DNA from: Paraburkholderia antibiotica
GTDB lineage: Bacteria; Pseudomonadota; Gammaproteobacteria; Burkholderiales; Burkholderiaceae
Direction: 5' to 3'
Assembly: GCF_012927125.1 (NCBI RefSeq)
Contig: NZ_JABBFZ010000008.1
Coordinates: 124,001 to 188,000 of the forward strand
DNA length: 64,000 bases
The translations under genes and the position numbers were made by a program. Under the pieces are notes generated by a model. It searched no databases. It was not told where the DNA came from and saw nothing but the letters and a program-made list of their open reading frames with translations. This document shows positions 43,032 to 51,595 of the stretch, one piece after another (within the stretch, counting starts at the first letter, position 1; the number at the start of each line of letters is the position of its first letter).

Positions 43032-43967
43032 TCAGGGCGTCATGCCGATATGGCTGAACCGGCGACAGGTTGTCTCCGCGTAAGCCCTGATCCATTCGGC
43101 AGTTCGTTTGACCGCGGGCACATTGGCGCGTTGCCGGTTAACGACGAGATACTCCTTGAACCGGCTGGTCTTTTTCATAGGGAGAACGACTCGCAGGTCG
43201 CCCCGTTCGAGCGCCTCGGCAACATAGTATTTCCAGCCTAACGCGACCCCATGGCCGTATATCGCCGCGTCAAGCAACGTCGAATAGGTCGAGTAGGTGC
43301 GGATAATGGGCTTTTGCGAGCCGTCGAGTTCCCGAGGCGGCAGCCATCGAAGCCAGTCCATCAGCGGGCTCTGATAGAGGGTAAGCTGAAGTAGGGCAAC
43401 ATTCAGCAGATCGTCCTGACTCGAGATCGGATACTTCTCGAGGAATTCCGGACTTGCGACGGGAAAGATCACTTCATCGAGCAGCGGGTAGCAGATTCCG
43501 TCCTGCCATTTCCCGTTTCCAAATCGCACTTCCAGGTCGAACGCCGGGGCACTGGACGGTGCCGGTTCGTCGACGCATATCAACTGGAGAAGAATGTCGG
43601 GATTGGCCGCGTAAAACTCTTCCGATACGGGTAGCAACCATTGCGAAGCCGCGACACTCATCCGCAAACGGACGATCGAATTCTCCGAGGGACTTCGAAG
43701 CGATTGGGCGGTATGTTCGATGTCGTTGAAGGCGTTTGTAACGGAAGCGAGCAGTTTCGCGCCGGCATCGTTCAACTCGAGTCTCGTGCCGAATCTTACA
43801 AACAGCGACAGACCCAGTGTCTGTTCCAGTTCTTTGATCTGACGACTCACCGCAGGCTGGGAGATGCACAACTCTTCGGCTGCCCGGGTGAAATTGCAAT
43901 GCCGGGCGGCCGATTCGAAGGCGATCAGTCGATTCAACGAGCCTACGGTTTTCCGGAGCAGAGTCAT
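43032..43967 (-). CDS. LysR-family transcriptional regulator
   Basis: The 311-residue protein has the LysR winged helix (SLNRLIAFESAARHCNFTRA, CISQPAVSRQIKELEQTLGL; GcvA/AmpR-like start) and a substrate domain to the C-terminus. It is divergent from the first RidA-like gene and lies upstream of the lysine-6-dehydrogenase-like gene, so it is placed to control both arms. The divergent gap holds a direct repeat at 44052-44083. Effector unknown; a lysine-like compound is a reasonable guess. Confidence 0.9.
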   Translation of the reverse strand: MTLLRKTVGSLNRLIAFESAARHCNFTRAAEELCISQPAVSRQIKELEQTLGLSLFVRFGTRLELNDAGAKLLASVTNAFNDIEHTAQSLRSPSENSIVRLRMSVAASQWLLPVSEEFYAANPDILLQLICVDEPAPSSAPAFDLEVRFGNGKWQDGICYPLLDEVIFPVASPEFLEKYPISSQDDLLNVALLQLTLYQSPLMDWLRWLPPRELDGSQKPIIRTYSTYSTLLDAAIYGHGVALGWKYYVAEALERGDLRVVLPMKKTSRFKEYLVVNRQRANVPAVKRTAEWIRAYAETTCRRFSHIGMTP

Positions 43968-44051
43968 AAGGAAAGGGCGGGATCGTTATGCGCGTCGTCT
44001 TTCGTGCGGGGCCGCACGGGTGCAAATTACGGGTAAGCCCTCAGGTTTCGT

Positions 44052-44083
44052 CATAACATGAAGTTATCAAAAGCATAACATGA
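44052..44083. promoter_or_regulatory. direct repeat CATAACATGA in the LysR/RidA divergent gap
   Basis: CATAACATGA occurs at 44052-44061 and again at 44074-44083, 22 bases apart start to start, about two helical turns. The first copy also lies in the palindrome ATAAC-ATGAA-GTTAT (44053-44067), a T-N11-A arrangement typical of LysR sites. It lies between the divergent lysR and ridA-like starts. Confidence 0.55.
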
Positions 44084-44232
44084 TTTGCCCTTCCGTCCGG
44101 ATTTTCCTCTGTCTACCATTCATTCCATGCAGTCTAGCCTTCACACAATTTTCATCACGACGCAATGCGGATGATGCGTCGGATGCGGCGGCCGGCGATA
44201 ACCATTCATAACCCTTGAGCGAAGCAGAAAAC

Positions 44233-45357
44233 ATGAACGTCGATTTTGAAAAAGTTCGGATTCCTTTTGATTCGACATGGAGCATGAGGATAGATACGCC
44301 CTATTCGCTGCTGGTACGTGAAGGCGAGTTCGCATGGACCTGCGGACAGTGTCCGCTGGATGTGGACGGTAACGTGCTCGCCCCCGGCGATCTTGGCCAG
44401 CAAACGAAACACGTCGTGCAGATCATTCTGCGATTGATCGAGACCGCCGGTCTTGATCCGGCGTCGCTCGGCAAGCTGGTGGTGTACTACGTCGACTCCG
44501 GTCCGGAGAGCGTGAAGACGCTGCTGAACATCCTGACAACGGCGTTCGGGGATCAGGTCAGCGTGCTACCGGTGGCGGTGCCGCATTTCTATTATGAAGG
44601 TATGCAGGTTGAAATCGACGTCTACGCATTCCGGCAGCGGCCGGAAGCGAAGAACATCATCCGCACGGAATCGGGCCTGGAAATCGAGGTCGTCGAGTCG
44701 GGCAGGGTCGTGTCCACCAAAGTGACGGCGAAAGAGGTTCATGGCGTACGCGCCGCCGCGCGCGGCAGTGCACTTGAAGAGGCATTCGGCCGGATTGGAC
44801 TTCAGGCCACCGAGCTTCTGAGCGACCACTGGTTCGTCGGAATGACGGCGGATAAAAGCGTGCTATCGAGTCTCGGAAACAGTGGCTTTGTCACCGACAG
44901 CGGCGCCGCGGTGAAAACGTTATTGGAGAACGATGTGTCGTTCGTCGGAGAGCTGACGTTCGTCAGAATGCATGCGCCGCAACCGGCTTCGATTACTACC
45001 ACCATGCTACTCAATGGAATTTCGCTAACGCTTCGACGGCGCGGCGCCTTTTTCTGGGCTAGCGCCCGAATGGGGAGTGCCACCGCGCCGCTGGTCGAGC
45101 AGACAAGGCGCGCGATGATTGCCATCAACAATGCGCTCGTCAGTCATGGTCTGAATTTCGACGAAGTGTGCAAATCGACGACATATTACGCGGGAAGTTG
45201 TGCGGAGAGCGATCTGCACGACAACATGTCCGTGCGCAATTCGTACTATTCGAAGCCCGGACCGGCCTCGACGGGTATTCCTGTGGCGGGATTCCTCTCG
45301 GCGGACAGTCACATTTCGATTGGTATTACGGGAGTCGAGTCCGGATGGCGTCGTTAG
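44233..45357 (+). CDS. two-domain RidA (YjgF/YER057c)-like protein A
   Basis: The 374-residue product contains two RidA-like segments. The first (about 1-125) has LLVREGEFAWTCGQCPLD, LVVYYVDSGPESVK and HFYYEGMQVEIDVYAF. The second (about 235-370) has AFFWASARMG, LVEQTRRAMIAINNALVSHG, KSTTYYAG and KPGPASTGIPVAGF. RidA proteins hydrolyse reactive imines/enamines or bind small metabolites. The Arg of canonical RidA (E. coli Arg105) is not seen at the matching place of the first domain, so ordinary imine deaminase activity is doubtful. ATG 44233 is preferred over TTG 44215. A paralogue lies at 47789. Ordinary RidA is about 130 residues. Confidence 0.8.
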   Translation: MNVDFEKVRIPFDSTWSMRIDTPYSLLVREGEFAWTCGQCPLDVDGNVLAPGDLGQQTKHVVQIILRLIETAGLDPASLGKLVVYYVDSGPESVKTLLNILTTAFGDQVSVLPVAVPHFYYEGMQVEIDVYAFRQRPEAKNIIRTESGLEIEVVESGRVVSTKVTAKEVHGVRAAARGSALEEAFGRIGLQATELLSDHWFVGMTADKSVLSSLGNSGFVTDSGAAVKTLLENDVSFVGELTFVRMHAPQPASITTTMLLNGISLTLRRRGAFFWASARMGSATAPLVEQTRRAMIAINNALVSHGLNFDEVCKSTTYYAGSCAESDLHDNMSVRNSYYSKPGPASTGIPVAGFLSADSHISIGITGVESGWRR

Positions 45358-45531
45358 GCGTTTGCTTGTCGAACGAGGTGACCGACGCCGGCGTTGCCAT
45401 ATCGTTCGGCGCGGCGCAACCGTAGAAGTTTGTCATCCCGGATCGGACTTTGCATCGCTTCGGTCACTGCGTCGGCGATCGACAGCGCCCCAGGGGGCGG
45501 CATTCTGATAGAGCAGGTGGGATCGTTGAAC

Positions 45532-45957
45532 ATGGACTGCATCGACCACAAGCTGGTCGCCCTGTTAAGGGAGGACGGCAGGGCCTCGACGGTAATGCTG
45601 GCACGCGCGTTGGATCTGTCCCGCACAACCGTGCAGAGTCGCATCGAGCGTCTTGAACGACGAGGCGTCATTGTTGGTTACAGTGCCCGGCTCTCCGGGG
45701 AGTACGAGCACGACCTGGTCAAGGCCCACGTGCTGATCACGGCCGCTCCAAAACTTTCCGGCCTTGTTCAGGCCGGTCTGCTGAAGATACCGGAGGTTCG
45801 GACGATTCATTCTGTGAGCGGGCAGCTCGACCTGATTGTGCTCGTGGTTTCGCAATCCGTGGAAAAGCTCAGCGCGTTGATAGACGGTATAGGCGCGCTC
45901 GAAGGTGTCGAACGCACGATGACGGCGATAGTACTGTCGACGATCGCAGAGCGTTAG
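45532..45957 (+). CDS. Lrp/AsnC-family transcriptional regulator
   Basis: The 141-residue protein starts with an AsnC-type helix-turn-helix (DHKLVALLREDGRASTVMLA, LDLSRTTVQSRIERLERRGV, about residues 4-48) followed by the effector-binding RAM domain (about 62-138: VKAHVLITA, VRTIHSVSGQLDLIVLV). Such proteins respond to amino acids. TTG 45526 has a better spaced AGGTGG site than ATG 45532 and would add MN. It lies between the first RidA-like gene and the binding-protein gene, consistent with amino-acid-responsive control of the operon. Confidence 0.9.
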   Translation: MDCIDHKLVALLREDGRASTVMLARALDLSRTTVQSRIERLERRGVIVGYSARLSGEYEHDLVKAHVLITAAPKLSGLVQAGLLKIPEVRTIHSVSGQLDLIVLVVSQSVEKLSALIDGIGALEGVERTMTAIVLSTIAER

Positions 45958-45972
45958 CGGCAACCCGCGTGC

Positions 45973-46005
45973 TGCCATAACCGATGTCGGAGCTGTTTTA
46001 TGGCA
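45973..46005. promoter_or_regulatory. inverted repeat upstream of the binding-protein gene
   Basis: TGCCATAA (45973-45980) and TTATGGCA (45998-46005) are perfect eight-base arms with a 17-base spacer; CCGATG and CATCGG flank inside and outside. It lies about 100 bases upstream of the ABC binding-protein start and just after the Lrp gene. It may be an operator of the Lrp-type regulator or part of a terminator; there is no T-tract. Confidence 0.4.
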
Positions 46006-46106
46006 TCGGTCACGGGCCCATCAAAACTTTTTGCATCGCAATCCAAAATTTATAAAAGGCGCCTGTTCGTGTTTCGGACAAATCGCGCCTAAGACCTGGA
46101 GGAAAC

Positions 46107-47702
46107 ATGGAACAAGAGAAGATGTCGCCGGACATGTTATCCGGCCGCTGCATTTCTCGGCGCGATTTCCTGGCCGCGGCAGCGAAAATCGGCGTCGGCA
46201 TGGCTGCCGCGTCGATGATGTGGGATGCGCGTGCCGATACGAGTTCGCCGAAGAAGGGCGGACATATGATTGCCGCGCTGCAAGGCGGCAGTACGAACGA
46301 CAGCATGGACCAGCAAACCTGGATCGGCTCGGTCATGATCGCGGTCGGCCGCGCGACCCGCGACAGTCTGGTCGAACATGGACCCGACAATAAACTCATG
46401 CCCGCGCTGGCCGAGAGTTGGGAGCCGAATGCCAACGCTGCCGAATGGCGCTTCAAGTTGCGTCGAGGCGTTGAATTTTCGAACGGCAAATCGCTAAAGA
46501 CGGAGGACGTGATCGCATCGATCAACCTCCATCGCGGCGCGCAAAGCAAATCGGCGGCGAAGGGCGTTTTCGAAGCGATCCAGTCCGTGACGGCCGACGG
46601 CGACGCGGTGGTCATCAAGCTGAGCGGACCGAACGCGGACTTCCCGTTTCTGTTGACTGACTATCACATGAACGTCGTGCCGGCGCCCGGCGGCAAGCCC
46701 GACCTGTCGGGCGGAACCGGTACCGGTCTCTACAAGGTCGTGCAGTTCGAGCCGGGCGTCAAGGTCACTGTCGAGCGTCATAAAAACGCCTGGCAGGCCG
46801 ATCGGTACGGGTTCGTCGATTCCGCCGAAGTTCTTTCGGTAGCCGATCCGACGGCGCGCCAGAATGCGCTGATAGCGGGCGCCGTCCACGTGATCAATCG
46901 CCCCGATCTGCGCACGGCCAAACTGCTGGAAAGACGGGCGGGCATCAAGCTCGTCGACGTACCCAGCAACTTCTTCTTTGCGTCGCCGATGCTGACCAAC
47001 GTCAAGCCCTTCGACTCGGCGGATTTTCGGCGCGCCCTGAAGTACGGAATCAACCGGGACCAGTTCGTCAAGAAGATCCTCAACGGGTTCGGAGCGATAG
47101 GCAATGATCAGCCGATCGGCCCGGGATATCGGTACCACGCAAGCGACATCCCGCAGACCGTCTACGATCTCGACAAGGCCCGCTATTACCTGAAGAAATC
47201 CGGGCTTACCGGTGCCCGTATCGACTACTACGCGAGCGACGAGGCCTATAACGGCGCCGTGGATTACGGACTGATCATGAAGGAGAACCTCGCGCCGCTC
47301 GGCATCGACCTGAATGTCGTCCGGGCGCCGAACGACGGCTACTGGTCGAACATCTGGAACGTCAAGCCGTTCGTCGCGAGCTATTGGGGATCACGCCCGG
47401 TGGAAGACATGATCCTGTCGATCAACTGGGTTTCCAGGGGACCGTGGAACGACACCCGATGGGGGAGCCCCAAGGTAGACGAACTCGTCGTCTCCGCACG
47501 CGGCGAGCTTGATACCAGGAAGCGCGCCGAGATGTATCGCGAGATCCAGTTACTCCTCAACCAGGACGGCGCGACGATCGTACCGGCATTCGGGCACGAC
47601 GTTGCCGCCATTTCGAGCAAGGTCGGAACGACGGGGCAGTACGGCGGCGGATGGGAACTCGATGGCGGACATTTCCTCAAGCGCTGGTGGCTCAATGCAT
47701 AA
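46107..47702 (+). CDS. ABC transporter substrate-binding protein, family 5 (Dpp/Opp type), Tat-exported
   Basis: The 531-residue protein has a twin-arginine signal (CISRRDFLAAAAKIGVGMAA, about residues 15-34) and a family-5 solute-binding domain: LMPALAESWEPNANAAEWRF, LRRGVEFSNGKSLKTEDVIA, GTGTGLYKVVQFEPG, and DFRRALKYGINRDQFVKKIL. Family 5 binds peptides, opines, nickel or other amino compounds. GGAGG is four bases before ATG 46107. It serves the permeases and ATPase encoded at 49805-53254. Confidence 0.92.
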   Translation: MEQEKMSPDMLSGRCISRRDFLAAAAKIGVGMAAASMMWDARADTSSPKKGGHMIAALQGGSTNDSMDQQTWIGSVMIAVGRATRDSLVEHGPDNKLMPALAESWEPNANAAEWRFKLRRGVEFSNGKSLKTEDVIASINLHRGAQSKSAAKGVFEAIQSVTADGDAVVIKLSGPNADFPFLLTDYHMNVVPAPGGKPDLSGGTGTGLYKVVQFEPGVKVTVERHKNAWQADRYGFVDSAEVLSVADPTARQNALIAGAVHVINRPDLRTAKLLERRAGIKLVDVPSNFFFASPMLTNVKPFDSADFRRALKYGINRDQFVKKILNGFGAIGNDQPIGPGYRYHASDIPQTVYDLDKARYYLKKSGLTGARIDYYASDEAYNGAVDYGLIMKENLAPLGIDLNVVRAPNDGYWSNIWNVKPFVASYWGSRPVEDMILSINWVSRGPWNDTRWGSPKVDELVVSARGELDTRKRAEMYREIQLLLNQDGATIVPAFGHDVAAISSKVGTTGQYGGGWELDGGHFLKRWWLNA

Positions 47703-47788
47703 CTGCAACGCCCGATCGTCCACTGTATGGCTGGCGAGATGATCTGCCGGCACTGTCGGACTGCGTGTCACACTAATCCGGATTGACA

Positions 47789-48871
47789 ATGCGCTCGTTC
47801 ATACCTTTTGGCACGCTGTGGCGGCTGTCTATCACGGTGCCTTATTCGTTCCTCGTCAGGGATCGGGATTTTGCGTGGACCTGCGGACAGGTTCCGCTGG
47901 ATAAAGAAGCCAACGTCGTCGCCCCGAACGATCTGGCCGCCCAGACCGACGCTGTATGCGACTACATCGAGGACATTCTCCGGCGCGCCGGAATGCGGCC
48001 CGAGTCGCTCGGCAAACTTGTCCTCTACTTTGTCAGGCGAACACCGGATGACGAGGAGCAAATGATCGCTCGCTGTCGCGTCCGGTTCGGAGAACATCCC
48101 GTTCTCGTTCCTGTCGCGGTGCCTCACTTCTATTTCGATGGGCTACTACTGGAAGTCGACGCGTTCGCGAGCGCCGACATCACGTCGACCATGGTGTTAT
48201 CCGCCGATGGCGCGAAGATATCGATCGCGGACGGCGGCGAACTTGCATGGGCGGCAATCACCGTCGAACCGGGACAACTGGCTGCCGCTCGTGATCTGCT
48301 CGCGTCCGCGCTGTCCAGATTCGGCCTGAGCACGGATCAACGCCTTGCTGAGCGCTGGATCGTGCCTGCCGAACGAAGCGGCGACCCGTCCACTATCCGC
48401 CACGCGGCGGCACTGCACCGGGCTGGCCTTCTGACGGACGAAGGTGCCGTTGTCGAAAGCTCGGATCCTGCCGCGGATCTGGTCGGAGAACTGACATTCG
48501 CCAGGACGCCGGTCACCGGGGAGCGTAGGCGAGTCGATGGAGTCGAGGTCATCTCGCGTCGTGCGGGTCGTTTCGCGTGGCTCAGCGCACGTGTATCCGA
48601 CGGCGAGCGCGGACTGATATCGCAGACATCGCGAACAATGAGCGCGCTGGCCGATGCGCTCGGCGCGCAGGGCATGACTTTCGCCAACGTCGTCAAATCG
48701 ACGAGCCACTATGTCGGCGGCCATTCGGCGGAAGAACTTTACGAAAACATGGTGATTCGTAATGCCTGTTATCGCACGCCAGGGCCTGCTTCGACCGGAC
48801 TCCCTGTACGCGGGTTTGCCGATCGCGGTTGTCTGATCGCGGTGGACCTCGTTGCGATCCACGCCGATTGA
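47789..48871 (+). CDS. two-domain RidA (YjgF/YER057c)-like protein B
   Basis: The 360-residue protein is a paralogue of the one at 44233: FLVRDRDFAWTCGQVPLD, LVLYFVRRTPDDEEQM and HFYFDGLLLEVDAFAS in the first half; RFAWLSARVSDGERGLISQT, ALADALGAQGMTFANVVKST and TPGPASTGLPVRGF in the second. The two proteins share both halves, so they arose by duplication of an already fused gene. It lies between the binding-protein and isomerase/racemase genes. ATG 47789 is used; TTG 47783 is possible. Catalytic residues cannot be assigned confidently. Confidence 0.8.
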   Translation: MRSFIPFGTLWRLSITVPYSFLVRDRDFAWTCGQVPLDKEANVVAPNDLAAQTDAVCDYIEDILRRAGMRPESLGKLVLYFVRRTPDDEEQMIARCRVRFGEHPVLVPVAVPHFYFDGLLLEVDAFASADITSTMVLSADGAKISIADGGELAWAAITVEPGQLAAARDLLASALSRFGLSTDQRLAERWIVPAERSGDPSTIRHAAALHRAGLLTDEGAVVESSDPAADLVGELTFARTPVTGERRRVDGVEVISRRAGRFAWLSARVSDGERGLISQTSRTMSALADALGAQGMTFANVVKSTSHYVGGHSAEELYENMVIRNACYRTPGPASTGLPVRGFADRGCLIAVDLVAIHAD

Positions 48872-48893
48872 ACTATAAATCAGGAGACAGCAT

Positions 48894-49706
48894 ATGAACA
48901 CGAAGCATCCGGATGTACCGGAATCAATTTCCGGCTTCATCGACTGGCCGGTTGCCAAAACTTCCGTGCCGGTAGCAGGCAAGACGCATCGTCCCGCGAT
49001 TGGCCTTCTCGAGCTGTCGACCGAAGTGTGGATGCAGGCCGAAATCCGCGCCTTCATGCCCGATTGCGACGACGGCATTTACACCAGCCGCGTGCAGTTC
49101 GACGACGACGCCGACGTCAAAGGACTCGGCGCGATGGAAAGTTATGTCGGCACGGCGGCCGGTCTTCTGCCCGACGCCGAATGGCTCGACGCGATCGTTT
49201 TCGGCTGTACGTCCGGCAGCATGGTGATCGGCCCCGAGCGTCTCGAAGCCCTCATTGCGCCCGTGCGCCCCGGCGTGCCGGTTTTCAATCCGATCAGCGC
49301 GGTGGTCGCCGCATTGACGGCGCTGAAATGCCGCAAGATTGCCGTCGTCACGCCTTATGTTCAGGAAACCAACCGCGTCGTCAAAGCATTCCTTCGACAA
49401 CGCGATATCGAAATCGTCAATGCCATCACGTTCGACATGCTGAGCGGCTACGCGATGGCGCGACTGTCTCCACTCGACATCCAGGCTGCGGCGCTGCGTG
49501 CCGATACGGACGACGCTGAAGCCGTCTTCATTTCCTGTACCGGGATTCAGGTGAGTCCCATTCTCGCCGCGGTTGAACGCACGCTCGGCAAGCCTGTTGT
49601 ATCGAGCAATCAGGCGCTCGCATGGCAATGCTGCGAGACCGTCGGTGTACGAAGGACGGATGGAGGAGGCGGATCGCTATTCGATCACCGGTACCGGGCT
49701 GGCTGA
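48894..49706 (+). CDS. Asp/Glu racemase / maleate isomerase-type enzyme (two-cysteine)
   Basis: The 270-residue protein has the two cysteines of the Asp/Glu racemase superfamily: Cys105 in FGCTSGSM and Cys215 in ISCTGIQVSP, plus SSNQALAW near the end. The closest layout is maleate cis-trans isomerase, arylmalonate decarboxylase and the EutA protein of ectoine use. With both cysteines present, racemase or isomerase chemistry is possible. It follows RidA B after 22 bases in the operon. Its place next to an AstE-type deacylase recalls ectoine gene sets (eutA with eutE/doeB), but the ectoine hydrolase gene is absent, so that pathway is not indicated. Confidence 0.85.
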   Translation: MNTKHPDVPESISGFIDWPVAKTSVPVAGKTHRPAIGLLELSTEVWMQAEIRAFMPDCDDGIYTSRVQFDDDADVKGLGAMESYVGTAAGLLPDAEWLDAIVFGCTSGSMVIGPERLEALIAPVRPGVPVFNPISAVVAALTALKCRKIAVVTPYVQETNRVVKAFLRQRDIEIVNAITFDMLSGYAMARLSPLDIQAAALRADTDDAEAVFISCTGIQVSPILAAVERTLGKPVVSSNQALAWQCCETVGVRRTDGGGGSLFDHRYRAG

Positions 49707-49804
49707 CGAGCCTGCGCCGGTTCATACACGATGGGTCACTCGACACCGCCAGACGTCTTCTCGTTCGCGAATGGCGGCGTCATTGCGTAAAAAGGAAACA
49801 TGCA

Positions 49805-50758
49805 ATGAAAGGCATGATAGGTCTGACAGTCCAGCGGATCGGCTTGGGCATTGCGACATTGTTCGTCGTGTCGGTGCTGATCTTCTCGGCCATCCAGGCG
49901 ATGCCGGGGGACCTTGCACAAGCGGTGCTGGGACAATCCGCGACCCCGGAAGCGCTGACTGCCTTCCGTAAGGATCTGAATCTCGACGAACCACCCGTAA
50001 AGCGCTACGGCGACTGGATAGGCGCAGCCGTTACTGGCCACTTCGGCAAATCGCTGGCTGATGGCCGCGACATCAGCCAGCTTATCGGGCCGCGGCTCGC
50101 CAATACTCTGTTTCTCGCGACGTTTGCGGCGCTGATCGCCATACCCCTGTCGCTACTTCTGGGTTTTCTCGCCGCGCTTTATCGCAACTCGTGGTTCGAT
50201 CGGCTCATCAACGTCATCACACTGACGTCGATTTCGTTTCCGGAGTTCTTTATCGCCTACATTCTGATTTTTGCGCTGGCCCAAGGGGGCTATTTCTCGT
50301 CGATTTCTGATGTTGGATCCTCGACACCGTTCTGGGAACACGTGCATGCCACCTTCCTGCCCGCGCTGACGCTGACGCTCGTGGTCGTCGCGCACATGAT
50401 GCGGATGACGCGCGCCGCGATTATCAATGTGCTGGCCGCACCGTACATCGAAATGGCCCGGCTCAAGGGTGTTCCGCGCTGGAAGATCGTGTTGAATCAT
50501 GCGTTGCCGAACGCGCTCGCGCCGGTGATCAACGTGGTGGCGCTCAACCTCGCGTACCTGATCGTGGGCGTAGTGGTCGTGGAGGTGGTATTCGTCTATC
50601 CAGGCCTCGGACAACTGCTGGTCGACTCGGTCGCCAAGCGCGACGTCACCGTGGTACAGGCGGTTGGCCTGATTTTCGCGGCAACCTACATTCTGCTCAA
50701 TCTCGTTGCCGATCTGCTGGTAACCGTGAGCAATCCACGACTTCGATATCGGCGGTGA
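49805..50758 (+). CDS. ABC transporter permease, DppB type
   Basis: The 317-residue membrane protein has six helices and the DppB/OppB signs: N-terminal helix LGIATLFVVSVLIFSAIQAM, MPGD, and the inner-membrane permease loop YIEMARLKGVPRWKIVLNHALPNALAP cut here as EMARLKGVPRWKIV (the EAA loop that docks the ATPase). ATG 49805 follows AAGGA. Its stop is four bases before the second permease. Together with that permease it forms the import channel. Confidence 0.92.
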   Translation: MKGMIGLTVQRIGLGIATLFVVSVLIFSAIQAMPGDLAQAVLGQSATPEALTAFRKDLNLDEPPVKRYGDWIGAAVTGHFGKSLADGRDISQLIGPRLANTLFLATFAALIAIPLSLLLGFLAALYRNSWFDRLINVITLTSISFPEFFIAYILIFALAQGGYFSSISDVGSSTPFWEHVHATFLPALTLTLVVVAHMMRMTRAAIINVLAAPYIEMARLKGVPRWKIVLNHALPNALAPVINVVALNLAYLIVGVVVVEVVFVYPGLGQLLVDSVAKRDVTVVQAVGLIFAATYILLNLVADLLVTVSNPRLRYRR

Positions 50759-50762
50759 CATC

Positions 50763-51593
50763 ATGGCACATACCATCCGTAAGCTTCTCAGGACCACACC
50801 GTTGAGCGCCTGGTTTGGTCTCGCGGTCGTCGTGCTCTATCTGTTGATCGCACTGTTCGCGAACGCCATCGCTCCCTACGGGGAAGCGCAGATCGTCGGC
50901 GACCAGTATCTTGCATGGGGCCCGGCGCATCTGCTCGGCACCGACAACCTCGGCCGGGACATGCTGTCGAGACTGATTTACGGGGCGCGCAACACGCTCG
51001 CTATTTCGTTCGTCACGACGATCATGGCATTCGTTCTCGGCACGTCGACGGGTCTTCTGGCGGCTGTGGTCGGAGGGTGGGTCGATCAGTTGCTCAGTCG
51101 GATCGTGGATGTCGTCATGTCTATTCCATTACTGATCTTCGCATTGCTGCTGTTGACGATTCTCGGCACGTCGATTGTGAATCTGGTCGTAGTCATCGCC
51201 GTTCTCGATTCCACGCGGGTGTTCCGGCTCGCACGATCCGTGGGACAGGGTGTCGTCATGAATGACTACATCGAAGCCGCCCGTATTCGAGGCGAGGGTC
51301 TGGGCTGGCTCATTCTGCGCGAAGTACTGCCCAATACGATCGCGCCACTGGTCGCCGAATTCGGTTTGAGATTCTGTTTCGTCTTCCTGACCATTGCGTC
51401 GCTATCGTTTCTCGGGCTAGGCGTGCCGCCGCCTCTGGCGGACTGGGGATCGATGGTGCGCGACAACGCATCGCTGATTACCTTTGGCGACATCACGCCG
51501 CTCTTGCCCGCCGGCGCTATTGCACTGATGACGGTTGCCGTTAACTTTGTCGTCGACGCGTTTCTCCACAAGTCAAGCGGATTGAAGGACTGA
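50763..51593 (+). CDS. ABC transporter permease, DppC type
   Basis: The 276-residue membrane protein has a short N-tail, first helix FGLAVVVLYLLIALFANAIAP, the DppC marker LGTDNLGRDMLSRLIYGARN, and the EAA loop YIEAARIRGEGLGWLILREV. The GTG of the ATPase gene follows after two bases. It pairs with the DppB-type permease. Confidence 0.93.
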   Translation: MAHTIRKLLRTTPLSAWFGLAVVVLYLLIALFANAIAPYGEAQIVGDQYLAWGPAHLLGTDNLGRDMLSRLIYGARNTLAISFVTTIMAFVLGTSTGLLAAVVGGWVDQLLSRIVDVVMSIPLLIFALLLLTILGTSIVNLVVVIAVLDSTRVFRLARSVGQGVVMNDYIEAARIRGEGLGWLILREVLPNTIAPLVAEFGLRFCFVFLTIASLSFLGLGVPPPLADWGSMVRDNASLITFGDITPLLPAGAIALMTVAVNFVVDAFLHKSSGLKD

Positions 51594-51595
51594 TC

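Noticed and set aside
49573..49971. Frameshift at the C-terminus of the Asp/Glu racemase-type gene
   Set aside because: The in-frame ending (GVRRTDGGGGSLF) fits the expected C-terminus of the family; the alternative frame does not.
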